From assembly GCA_964292325.1 (NCBI GenBank), contig CAXYVG010000168.1:1-5349 (forward strand): a stretch of 5,349 nt of DNA, read 5' to 3'. A program made the position numbers and the translations under genes. Source of the DNA: CTSoil-075 sp964292325 (GTDB lineage Bacteria > Bacillota > Negativicutes > DSM-13327). The notes below the pieces were generated by a model, which saw only the letters and a program-made list of their open reading frames with translations, was not told the DNA's origin and did no database searches. Below are positions 1 to 5,282 of this stretch, piece after piece (the first letter of the stretch is position 1; every line of letters begins with the position of its first letter).

Positions 1-2
1 CA

Positions 3-213
3 GAATGGTTGGAACCTGTTGCCGATGATGAGTACAATAGATTAAAATAATTCATCTAACTACGTTGACGGGAAATTTCAGAATTTAGTTCCCACCACGA
101 TTGTCGTCAAAGAACGTAGTTCGGTTTCACTATGGTGGGAGTCTTTTTTTGCTAAAAGAGAACGGCTAACGCCAGTAGACTCCATTCCTACAGTAAAAAC
201 TGATTTAAAGACT
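3..213 (+). pseudogene. Frameshifted 5' part of the MBL-fold hydrolase gene
   Basis: The frame of the downstream hydrolase is open from 46 to 213 and reads like the conserved N-terminal region of this family. It gives SNYVDGKFQNL near 55-87, LWWESFF near 130-150 and PTVKTDLKTLD near 187-216. There is no ATG or GTG in that stretch, and the frame is closed by TAA at 43-45. The overlapping frame 3-47 encodes EWLEPVADDEYNRLK. Joining it by skipping one base (about T48) gives EYNRLKNSSNYVDGKF, which resembles the family pattern of E-x-x-R-[IL]-K-x-S-x-x-Y-x-x-G-x-F. I infer a one-base insertion in an A/T run, caused by mutation or sequencing error. The alternative is that 3-50 is the unrelated end of another gene. 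Confidence 0.6.
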
Positions 214-1035
214 TTGGACAAAAGCAAGGATGTAGTAATATGGCTTGGTCATTCATCGTACTTTATGCAACTTGGCGGTAAACGGATTTTGATTGATCCG
301 GTGTTTAGTTCTTATGCATCGCCTATTTCGTTCGTGAATAAAGCCTTTGTAGGAACCAATCCATATACCGCAGAGGATATGCCGGAAATCGATTATTTGC
401 TTATTTCGCATGACCATTGGGATCATTTGGATTATCCTACGATTATGGACCTGAAACCAAAAATCAAAAATGTGGTTTGCGGTCTAGGTGTAGGATCGTA
501 TTTTGAAAAATGGGGATTTGAAGAAAAACTTATACATGAAGCTGACTGGTATACGAAATTACAATTGGAGGATGACTTCACCATTCACGTATTGCCAGCC
601 CGTCATTATTCTGGTCGCTTACTAAGCAAGGATAAGACTTTGTGGGTTGGGTATGCTTTTATAACCCCGGAGCGTCGGGTATTCCTCAGTGGTGATAGTG
701 GATATGGTCCGCACTTTAAAGAGATAGGAGAAATGTTCAACGGTTTCGACCTTGCAATTTTAGATAATGGCCAATATGATAAAAGTTGGCCCTATATACA
801 CATGATGCCGGGAGAAGCGGTCCAAGCTGCTGAAGAATTGAAGGCAAAGTCATTACTGCCAGGGCATTCAGGCAAGTTCACAATTGCTAATCATCCTTGG
901 GATGAGCCATTTAAACGCATAACTGATGCAAGTCAAAATAAGAGTTTTAGACTTCTTACGCCAATGATCGGGGAAACAGTTGAGCTTGAAAATGAGCAAC
1001 AAGTCTTTTCACGTTGGTGGGAAAGGATAAAATAA
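214..1035 (+). CDS. MBL-fold metallo-hydrolase (UlaG/NAPE-PLD-like), probably 5'-truncated
   Basis: This is a metal-dependent hydrolase of the metallo-beta-lactamase superfamily, in the branch that includes UlaG-like and N-acyl-phosphatidylethanolamine phospholipase D-like proteins. The substrate cannot be told from the sequence. Counting from TTG 214 (273 residues), the visible motifs are LGHSSYF at 11-17, LIDPVF at 26-31, the metal motif HDHWDH at 66-71, PARHYSG at 128-134 (ligand H131), SGDSGYG at 159-165 (bridging D161) and LPGHSGKF at 215-222 (H218). The C-terminal FSRWWE also suits the family, so the catalytic domain is complete. The TTG start has no convincing Shine-Dalgarno, and homology continues upstream in the same frame. 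Full-length relatives carry extra N-terminal residues, often with a membrane anchor. A short protein from TTG 214 is possible, but a disrupted gene is more likely. Confidence 0.8.
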   Translation: MDKSKDVVIWLGHSSYFMQLGGKRILIDPVFSSYASPISFVNKAFVGTNPYTAEDMPEIDYLLISHDHWDHLDYPTIMDLKPKIKNVVCGLGVGSYFEKWGFEEKLIHEADWYTKLQLEDDFTIHVLPARHYSGRLLSKDKTLWVGYAFITPERRVFLSGDSGYGPHFKEIGEMFNGFDLAILDNGQYDKSWPYIHMMPGEAVQAAEELKAKSLLPGHSGKFTIANHPWDEPFKRITDASQNKSFRLLTPMIGETVELENEQQVFSRWWERIK

Positions 1036-1210
1036 ATGAAACCCTTTATATAAAACGCCTATTCTGCGTATCAGTATCGTTTCTCTATCACAACACATGT
1101 TGAGTCGGTCGCGTTGATAGAACGAAAGTAGCCAGTAATGGCGGGCTGTCGCAGGTTTTGGTTAATATGGAAATGTGAATGAGGTGTAATTCCATAGGTG
1201 GATTATATTT
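1036..1210 (+). other. Intergenic stretch with several hairpins, no gene seen
   Basis: No convincing coding frame is present. On the + strand several short stems can be drawn in a row: ctatca (1085-1090) with tgatag (1115-1120), extended by cgtt/aacg; caac/gttg (1091-1094 with 1099-1102); gcca/tggc (1131-1134 with 1139-1142); and TATGGAA/TTCCATA (1166-1172 with 1190-1196). They lead directly into the terminator at 1211-1241, so this could be a small RNA or an attenuation leader. I do not recognise any known RNA family in it, and short stems of this size also arise by chance. Confidence 0.3.
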
Positions 1211-1241
1211 TCGGCTAGACTTCGGTTTAGTCGATTTTTTT
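1211..1241 (+). terminator. Rho-independent terminator with UUCG loop
   Basis: A 10-bp stem (1211-1220 with 1225-1234, including two G-U pairs) is closed by a C(UUCG)G tetraloop and followed by seven T (1235-1241). This is a textbook intrinsic terminator on the + strand. It lies about 175 bases after the hydrolase stop codon, so it ends either that transcript or an RNA encoded in between. Confidence 0.85.
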
Positions 1242-1264
1242 ATTCAATGCGGTAGTTTTCGTTA

Positions 1265-1417
1265 GAGAATTTACAACGAAATACTTGGATTGAAGAAATT
1301 CGTATCTTAAAGCGCGAGCTGAGAGGTTTTGAGGGCGGGCATCTTTTATTTGAATATACAATACCACGCATTGGTAACCGCATTGATAATGTGCTTATTT
1401 ATAACGGTTTAATTTTC
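1265..1417 (+). pseudogene. Remnant of a DUF2075-type protein, N-terminal domain
   Basis: The frame starting at 1265 encodes NTWIEEIRILKRELRGF (from 1280), then GGHLLFEYTIPRIGNRID (1334-1387) and NVLIYNGLIF (1388-1417). This matches what I remember of the start of DUF2075 proteins (large ATP-binding, helicase-like proteins), where FEYTIPR-x-G-x-RID is followed by a hydrophobic strand and EFK. Here the EFK does not follow: after F at 1415-1417 the sequence changes to RICTELFSILKEAD. The frame has a TAG at 1253-1255 upstream and no ATG at the proper place. Only about 50 residues of a normally several-hundred-residue protein remain, so this is a dead fragment. Confidence 0.6.
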
Positions 1418-1503
1418 CGGATATGTACCGAACTGTTTTCCATCCTGAAGGAAGCCGATGCCCAAACTGACCAGAGACAGGCTTTTGATATTTACTGCTA
1501 AAA

Positions 1504-1908
1504 ATGATAAAGCTGATCTCTCATGCCGATACATCCTCAGGTGCTGCTGGTGATGTGGTTCATAGCTGTCTTGAGGGGATAGACAAGTTGAGTCAAGCTG
1601 CTGATGACGTAAATTACGAATATTTTTTCGGCACCATTATCAAGAACGCCAGGAATAAAGCCTTTCAAGATTGGCCCGATAATGGCTACAGGCTTTTAAA
1701 ATCGGCCACCTACCTTGCACGCGATAAGAAACAGGCTAAGAAGATATTTGATGTGTTCCCGCTACTGGGCACATTATATGATGGAACTGATTATCCGGAG
1801 AAACTGCTGATTACGCTTGCAATTGTAGAACGCCTGGACGGAAATGAAGCAGCAGAGAAATACATGATGGAGCATATTGACGTCCCTGAGCTTCGAATGG
1901 TTGCTTAA
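1504..1908 (+). CDS. Hypothetical protein, 134 aa, probably a gene fragment
   Basis: I do not recognise this protein. It is predicted to be mostly helical and soluble, with no signal peptide, membrane segment or cysteine motif, and its composition (many A, K, E, D, L) looks like a real protein. ATG 1504 has no Shine-Dalgarno in front of it. Just upstream, another frame (about 1427-1498) encodes TELFSILKEADAQTDQRQAF and ends in DIYC followed by TAA; a small indel there would join it to MIKLISHAD as one helix-rich protein. After the stop at 1906-1908 the same frame stays open to about 1990 and reads KEAGDIALQLQQKNRKQAAE. I infer that this is the interior of a larger decayed protein. A short free-standing gene is the alternative. 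Confidence 0.4.
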   Translation: MIKLISHADTSSGAAGDVVHSCLEGIDKLSQAADDVNYEYFFGTIIKNARNKAFQDWPDNGYRLLKSATYLARDKKQAKKIFDVFPLLGTLYDGTDYPEKLLITLAIVERLDGNEAAEKYMMEHIDVPELRMVA

Positions 1909-2011
1909 AAAGAGGCTGGGGATATAGCTTTGCAACTACAACAGAAAAACCGTAAACAGGCAGCGGAGACACCCATTGGATCGTTGTCTTAACGGTTATC
2001 TCTCAAACTAG

Positions 2012-2040
2012 TTGACATAATGTTTGAAAAATAATACTAT
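2012..2040 (+). promoter_or_regulatory. Sigma-70 type promoter for the tRNA region
   Basis: A perfect -35 TTGACA (2012-2017), a 17-base spacer and a -10 TACTAT (2035-2040) place a transcription start near 2047, about 28 bases before the mature tRNA-Arg. Position and strength fit a stable-RNA promoter. Confidence 0.7.
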
Positions 2041-2074
2041 ATCTATCCGACCTCAAATAACTTATATAGTAATT

Positions 2075-2151
2075 GACTCCGTAGCCCAGCTGGATAGAGC
2101 GTTTGACTACGAATCAAAAGGCCGCAGGTTCGAATCCTGCCGGGGTCACCA
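2075..2151 (+). tRNA. tRNA-Arg (anticodon ACG)
   Basis: A full 77-base cloverleaf with encoded CCA (2149-2151). The acceptor is gactccg/cggggtc (one T-G wobble). The anticodon stem tttga/tcaaa encloses loop CTACGAA, with anticodon ACG at 2109-2111. The T arm gcagg/cctgc encloses loop TTCGAAT. ACG, after A34-to-inosine editing, reads CGU/CGC/CGA arginine codons. One oddity is a C-A mismatch in the D stem (C2086 opposite A2098), where this tRNA normally has T-A. It is otherwise well formed and likely functional. Confidence 0.93.
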
Positions 2152-2186
2152 TGCTTACAAAAATTTGCCTGAGATGAAATGTTATC

Positions 2187-2315
2187 TTAGATATGTCCAA
2201 CCTACTTTTATATATCGGGAATTCAATGGTATGCAGCTGTCGAGCCATCTTAGGGTGGAGGGCAAAAGCATATCTTAGGATGCCCACCTGCTGAGTGCAG
2301 GTTTGGACATATTAA
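2187..2315. repeat. 129-bp element bounded by inverted repeats, between two tRNAs
   Basis: The arm TTAGATATGTCCAACCT (2187-2203) matches the reverse complement of AGGTTTGGACATATTAA (2299-2315) apart from one unpaired base on each side. The interior has further possible stems: GGGCA (2260-2264) with TGCCC (2281-2285), CCTGC/GCAGG (2287-2291 with 2297-2301), and ATGG/CCAT around 2227-2248. The word ATCTTAG occurs three times (2184, 2247, 2272). It contains no coding frame of note. It could be a MITE-like miniature element or a structured RNA co-transcribed with the tRNAs. No target duplication is obvious, and I recognise no named family. Confidence 0.5.
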
Positions 2316-2346
2316 GAGACGGCATTTTGGGCCTTTAAAGACTTAA

Positions 2347-2422
<76 letters not shown>

Positions 2423-2434
2423 CAAGAATTTTTG

Positions 2435-2464
2435 ACCCACGGAGAATTATCTCGGTGGGTTTTT
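2435..2464 (+). terminator. Rho-independent terminator after the tRNA region
   Basis: The arms ACCCAC-G-GAGA (2435-2445) and TCTC-G-GTGGGT (2450-2460) form 10 bp around one G-G mismatch, with loop ATTA and a T run at 2460-2464. It lies 12 bases after the tRNA-Phe-like gene and ends the tRNA transcript. Confidence 0.75.
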
Positions 2465-2488
2465 GCGTATTATATATTGAATATTTCC

Positions 2489-2518
2489 TTGTGTCTATAA
2501 AGAATGATATACTATATT
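2489..2518 (+). promoter_or_regulatory. Possible promoter for the zinc-ribbon/DUF1016 pair
   Basis: TTGTGT (2489-2494) and TATATT (2513-2518) are separated by 18 bases. The surrounding DNA is AT-rich, and TATACT at 2508 is another possible -10 box. It lies downstream of the tRNA terminator and about 55 bases before the start codon at 2575, where a promoter is needed. Confidence 0.4.
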
Positions 2519-2574
2519 TGTCGGGTAAATTCAAAGATAGTATTTGCGAATGTACATATAATGGAGGGCAAACT

Positions 2575-2784
2575 ATGTCAGTAATAGATTTTAAAGCAGC
2601 TCAGAAATGGTCGAAAATTCCTAAAAAAATACAAGAACGACTTATAGACAATATTTTTTGCTCTGCTTGTGGAGTGACAACTATTGTTGAATATACTCTG
2701 AGTAATGAAAAGTTGGGTGTCCTCCTCAAAGGGAAATGTAAAAAATGCGGCAAAGACGTAGCGAGGCTTATTGAAGATGAGTAA
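2575..2784 (+). CDS. Small zinc-ribbon protein (69 aa), function unknown
   Basis: The protein has two CxxC knuckles, C29-S-A-C32 and C55-K-K-C58, separated by 22 residues that include beta-type segments (TTIVEYTL, GVLLKG). This is the layout of a zinc ribbon binding one zinc ion. Residues 1-27 form a short basic helical lead (FKAAQKWSKIPKKIQERLI). I have an impression of similar small uncharacterised Firmicutes proteins, but no function is known to me. ATG 2575 is chosen because GGAGGG (2563-2568) precedes it by six bases; the same frame is open upstream to 2455, but that stretch overlaps the terminator and promoter. The stop is 28 bases before the DUF1016 gene, which suggests an operon. A nucleic-acid-binding or structural role is only a guess. 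Confidence 0.8.
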   Translation: MSVIDFKAAQKWSKIPKKIQERLIDNIFCSACGVTTIVEYTLSNEKLGVLLKGKCKKCGKDVARLIEDE

Positions 2785-2812
2785 CGGTAGGCAAATCAAG
2801 TGAGGTGGAAGA

Positions 2813-3376
2813 ATGGTGCTCGAAACCTTAGATAAAAATATCATTTCAGAAATTAAGCAAATCATGAACAGTGCCCGTGAAAATGTGGCAAGGCATATTA
2901 ATAATGAGTTGTTACTGGCGTATTGGCAGATTGGTAAAACAATCGTAGAGTATGAGCAAAATGGTAATGTAAAGGCAAAATATGGAGAAAAATTGATTGT
3001 TGGCTTATCTAAAAGACTAACACAAGAGTTGGGTAAAGGGTTTTCACGCTCGAATATTAAAAAGATGAGAGCGTTGTTTATAAAGTATCAAAAAAGCCAG
3101 ACGCTGTCTGGCGATTTATCATGGTCGCATTACTGCGAATTATTATCCATTTCGGATGATTCGGCTCGAAGTTTTTATGAAAAAGAAGCCACAAACTCAA
3201 AGTGGTCAGTTAGAGAATTGAAAAGACAGATTGCTACGTCGCTATTTGAGCGACTATTATTATCAAAGGGAGATGCCAATAAAGAGCAGGTATTGCAGTT
3301 GGCTCAGGAGGGGATTACCTACCATCAACCACAAGATATTTTATTTAGGGGTGTCGGAACTTCAATTTATCTTTAG
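2813..3376 (+). CDS. Truncated DUF1016 (YhcG-like) protein, N-terminal domain only
   Basis: The family consists of an N-terminal DUF1016 helical domain and a C-terminal PDDEXK-type nuclease domain, normally about 330-380 residues in total. Here only the first domain is present (187 residues). Its hallmarks are YWQIGKTIVEYEQ at 37-49, AKYGEKLI at 55-62, GKGFSRSNIKKMRALF at 74-89, LSWSHYCELL at 102-111, ARSFYEKEA at 118-126 and WSVRELKRQI at 131-140. The normal continuation after HQPQDIL (171-177) is missing, and ten unrelated residues (FRGVGTSIYL) follow before TAG. The start ATG 2813 has GAGGTGG at 2802-2808. With the nuclease domain lost the gene is probably an inactive remnant, although the domain could still fold and bind partners. 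Confidence 0.85.
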   Translation: MVLETLDKNIISEIKQIMNSARENVARHINNELLLAYWQIGKTIVEYEQNGNVKAKYGEKLIVGLSKRLTQELGKGFSRSNIKKMRALFIKYQKSQTLSGDLSWSHYCELLSISDDSARSFYEKEATNSKWSVRELKRQIATSLFERLLLSKGDANKEQVLQLAQEGITYHQPQDILFRGVGTSIYL

Positions 3377-3482
3377 CCGTGAAGATGTTGTGATTCCGTG
3401 GGAAAAAATTAGAAAAATTGGTACTGATGTGATATTGGTGGAGGCAAGTGCGAGTTTAGAGTTAAAACAATTGGAAGAATGA
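3344..3482 (+). pseudogene. C-terminal fragment of a YlmC/YmxH-type PRC-barrel protein
   Basis: In the frame +1 to the DUF1016 gene, 3344-3482 encodes LQFIFSREDVVIPWEKIRKI followed by GTDVILVEAS and a variable tail ending LEE-TGA. The pattern VVIPW-x-x-I-x-KIG-x-DVI-x-V is the end of YlmC/YmxH-family PRC-barrel proteins, which are about 80-90 residues long and linked to sporulation in Firmicutes. Only about 45 residues remain, without a start codon or RBS of their own. The junction with the DUF1016 fragment lies near 3344, so a deletion or recombination removed the 3' half of one gene and the 5' half of the other. Confidence 0.6.
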
Positions 3483-3591
3483 AATGCGGGGATATGTTAT
3501 ATTGTGGAATAGTACATAGTGGTAGGGGATAAATGAAGTGTAAGTGATCAATGAATATCTATATGTAATATATCTTTTATCAATGAAAAAC

Positions 3592-3620
3592 TTGACAGTT
3601 ACAGAAAATGCGCGTACCAT
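3592..3620 (+). promoter_or_regulatory. Sigma-70 type promoter of the cobalamin riboswitch-cbiK unit
   Basis: A perfect -35 TTGACA (3592-3597), a 17-base spacer and a -10 TACCAT (3615-3620) predict a start near 3627, about 30 bases before the riboswitch core. Confidence 0.7.
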
Positions 3621-3657
3621 AGTAAACAGAGAAAATGAGTCATTCAATCACATATGT

Positions 3658-3858
3658 ATAGAACAGGTGCCCACAAGGGCTTAATAGGGAAGATTGGTCA
3701 ATTCCAACACGGTCCCGCCACTGTAAAGGGGAGTCCCTCACATGATGTCACTGGAAATGTTTCTGGGAAGGCGTGAGGCGATGATGAACCTGAGTCAGGA
3801 GAACTGCCTGTTTAACAATCGCCGTTATTACCCACGAGTGATGGGAAGGAGATTACGT
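3658..3858 (+). promoter_or_regulatory. Cobalamin (adenosylcobalamin) riboswitch
   Basis: Conserved blocks appear in the right order: ACAGGTGCC (3664-3672), TTAATAGGGAA (3681-3691), GGTCCCGCCACTGTAA (3711-3726), CACTGG...CTGGGAAGGCG (3749-3773), the B12-box GATGAACCTGAGTCAGGAGA (3783-3802), and CTGCCTGTTT (3804-3813), which pairs back with AACAGG near 3662-3667. The last part (about 3818-3858, with ACCCACGAGTGATGGGAAGG) would hold the 3' hairpin for the kissing-loop contact. The element senses a B12 coenzyme and controls the downstream cbiK. The exact 3' edge is uncertain. Confidence 0.95.
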
Positions 3859-3859
3859 T

Positions 3860-3879
3860 CATTTTGAAACTTTCAAATG
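3860..3879 (+). promoter_or_regulatory. Candidate antiterminator hairpin
   Basis: CATTT(T)GAA (3860-3868) can pair with TTCAAATG (3872-3879), with one bulged T and loop ACT. Its 3' strand overlaps the first five bases of the terminator's 5' arm (3875-3879), so the two hairpins exclude each other. This is the arrangement expected for an antiterminator: without cobalamin this hairpin forms and transcription goes on. It is seen by eye only; the real switch could also involve the riboswitch's 3' strand. Confidence 0.45.
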
Positions 3880-3913
3880 AGCCTATTCTTCTTGTGGGAA
3901 AGGCTCATTTTTT
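3875..3913 (+). terminator. Riboswitch-controlled intrinsic terminator
   Basis: AAATGAGCCT (3875-3884) pairs perfectly with AGGCTCATTT (3901-3910) around a 16-base loop, followed by a T run to 3913. It lies between the riboswitch and the cbiK RBS (3924-3929), so regulation is most likely by premature termination when cobalamin is bound. Confidence 0.9.
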
Positions 3914-3935
3914 AATTTATTTTAGGAGGAAAAAA

Positions 3936-4967
3936 ATGAACTTGAATTGGAAAAAAATGATTGTTGCTTCTATGACCTGCGCTGCATTTATTGGGGTAGG
4001 AGCAACAACGACTTACGCGAGTTATGCATTAAATTCAGAGGTTAAGCATGCAACTCCCGCATTAAAAAAAGCCGCAGAAATAGGTGTACGTGTTGCAGAA
4101 AATTCCGCAATGAAAGATTTAGCGAATAAGGATGCTATTGTTGTAATGAGTTTTGGAACAACCTATGCCGATTCGCGTAAAGCAACGATTGAAAAAACAG
4201 TGGCAGATATTCAGGCGGCGCATCCGGATACTAAGGTTGTGATGGCGTTTACTTCTCATATTATTGTTGAACGTATTCAGAAAAATGAAGGCATTACCAT
4301 TCCGACGCCAGAAGAAGCTTTAGCAAAGCTTAAGGAAGAAGGATATACCCGCGTGGCATTAACTACACTCGATATTATTCCGGGTATGGAATATGCTTAT
4401 GATAGTGCTGTTTTTGATTTATATAAAAATCAGTTTAAAAAAATGACACTGGGAACTTCTCTAGTGTACTGGATGGGGCAAGAAAAACAACGTGATGATG
4501 TTACTGAAACGTTAAAAGCGCTAAGCACTGAGTTCCCTAAAACAGGGAAAAAAGATGCAATTTTATTGATGGAGCATGGTACTCCTCATCCTGCTAATGC
4601 ATATTATTCCGTCATGCAGGCACGCTTGAATCAACTTGGTATGAACAATGTGATTATCTATACGGTTGAAGGATGGCCGAGTTTAGAAACTATTATGTCG
4701 CAATTGAAAGAAAAGGGCATAAAAAATGTTACTTTGATTCCGATGATGATGGTTGCCGGTGATCATGCAAACAATGATATGGCAGGTAATGAACCAGACT
4801 CTCATAAATCGATATTAGAAAAAGAAGGATTCCATGTGTCGACGTATATTCATGGATTGGGAGAAAATGAAGCCATCCGTAAACTTTTTGTTGATCGGGC
4901 AAACGAATCATGGGATGCATTGCAAAATGAAGTCCCACATCCAGCTCATCATATGAAGAAAAATTAA
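3936..4967 (+). CDS. cbiK: Sirohydrochlorin cobaltochelatase CbiK, exported form
   Basis: CbiK inserts Co2+ into sirohydrochlorin (or factor II) in the early, anaerobic branch of cobalamin synthesis. The 343-residue product shows MSFGTTYADSR at 71-81, AFTSHI at 104-109, LLMEHGTPHPANAYY at 210-224, YTVEGWP at 242-248 and MMVAGDHANNDMAG at 271-284. H214, E245 and H277 correspond to the metal-binding/catalytic His-Glu-His of the Salmonella and Desulfovibrio enzymes. Residues 1-28 are a signal peptide: basic WKK, a hydrophobic stretch from M8 to about V22, then TYA before SYA as a likely cleavage site. The mature enzyme would therefore lie outside the cytoplasm, like the periplasmic Desulfovibrio CbiK. 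The tail is His-rich (HPAHHMKKN). ATG 3936 is chosen because AGGAGG (3924-3929) sits six bases upstream; longer readings start inside the terminator. It is controlled by the cobalamin riboswitch and has no partner gene in the window. Confidence 0.93.
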   Translation: MNLNWKKMIVASMTCAAFIGVGATTTYASYALNSEVKHATPALKKAAEIGVRVAENSAMKDLANKDAIVVMSFGTTYADSRKATIEKTVADIQAAHPDTKVVMAFTSHIIVERIQKNEGITIPTPEEALAKLKEEGYTRVALTTLDIIPGMEYAYDSAVFDLYKNQFKKMTLGTSLVYWMGQEKQRDDVTETLKALSTEFPKTGKKDAILLMEHGTPHPANAYYSVMQARLNQLGMNNVIIYTVEGWPSLETIMSQLKEKGIKNVTLIPMMMVAGDHANNDMAGNEPDSHKSILEKEGFHVSTYIHGLGENEAIRKLFVDRANESWDALQNEVPHPAHHMKKN

Positions 4968-5042
4968 GAATAGAGAAACTGTAACAAAAGATAAATAGAT
5001 ACTCCTGAGTATGCTTGCTATGCGAAAGAAATAGAAAGATAC

Positions 5043-5081
5043 TAATAATAAACCACCACTTCAAGTGGTGGTTTATTATTA
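5043..5081. terminator. 18-bp perfect hairpin after cbiK, likely bidirectional terminator
   Basis: TAATAATAAACCACCACT (5043-5060) and its exact reverse complement (5064-5081) enclose the three-base loop TCA. The stem has a GC-rich tip and A/T-rich flanks, giving TTTATTATTA on the + strand and the same on the other strand, so it could stop transcription from both sides. It lies 75 bases after the cbiK stop. Such long perfect hairpins are also seen as dispersed repeats or at IS200/IS605-type ends; no transposase is present here. Confidence 0.7.
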
Positions 5082-5253
5082 GCCTTATAAGGGCTGATTA
5101 GTTGCTACGCCTAAAAGGCGGAGATACGGATGGTGTTGTATTGGCTAAAAACTATTATCAAGGGCCATTGAGGTTATGACTTTTACCAGCTCTTTGATAG
5201 TGACTAAGATCAATGCGATACAGCTGGTTTATTGAAAAGTAATGTGGATAAAG
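5082..5253. other. Intergenic stretch, no gene seen
   Basis: No coding frame with a start and RBS is visible on either strand. Small palindromes are present: CCTTATAAGG-like (about 5083-5096) and CGCCT-AAA-AGGCG (5109-5121). A short open frame ending TTTACCAGCTCTTTGATAG... near 5175-5235 could be old gene debris, but I cannot assign it. Confidence 0.4.
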
Positions 5254-5282
5254 TTGACAAAAAAAAAGAATAATGTTACTAT
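5254..5282 (+). promoter_or_regulatory. Sigma-70 type promoter reading out of the window
   Basis: TTGACA (5254-5259), a 17-base spacer starting with an A run, and TACTAT (5277-5282) form the same -35/-10 pair and spacing as the tRNA promoter at 2012-2040. The start would be near 5289, leaving at least 60 bases of leader before the edge without a start codon and RBS. The target lies beyond the window. Confidence 0.65.

Noticed and set aside
90..150. Terminator-like signal: TCCCACCA and TGGTGGGA followed by seven T
   Set aside because: It lies inside conserved coding sequence of the hydrolase (LWWESFF) and has a loop of over 30 bases; probably chance.
1948..1996. Nested hairpin AACCGT...ACGGTT with AGACA/TGTCT inside
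   Set aside because: The stems are short, the loops are long and no T run follows; too weak to call a terminator.
2024..2278. 84-residue open frame on the + strand
   Set aside because: It runs through the promoter, tRNA-Arg and the inverted-repeat element; no RBS.
2578..2865. 95-residue open frame on the - strand
   Set aside because: It is the antisense shadow of the zinc-ribbon and DUF1016 genes, which have motifs and RBSs.
3462..3647. 61-residue open frame on the - strand
   Set aside because: It covers the AT-rich promoter region; no RBS and no recognisable motif.
3864..3935. Upstream extension of cbiK from TTG 3864
   Set aside because: It would be translated through the terminator hairpin and has no RBS; ATG 3936 has AGGAGG and begins a proper signal peptide.
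4729..5064. 111-residue open frame on the - strand
   Set aside because: It overlaps the conserved 3' half of cbiK and the terminator; low-complexity hydrophobic translation and no RBS.
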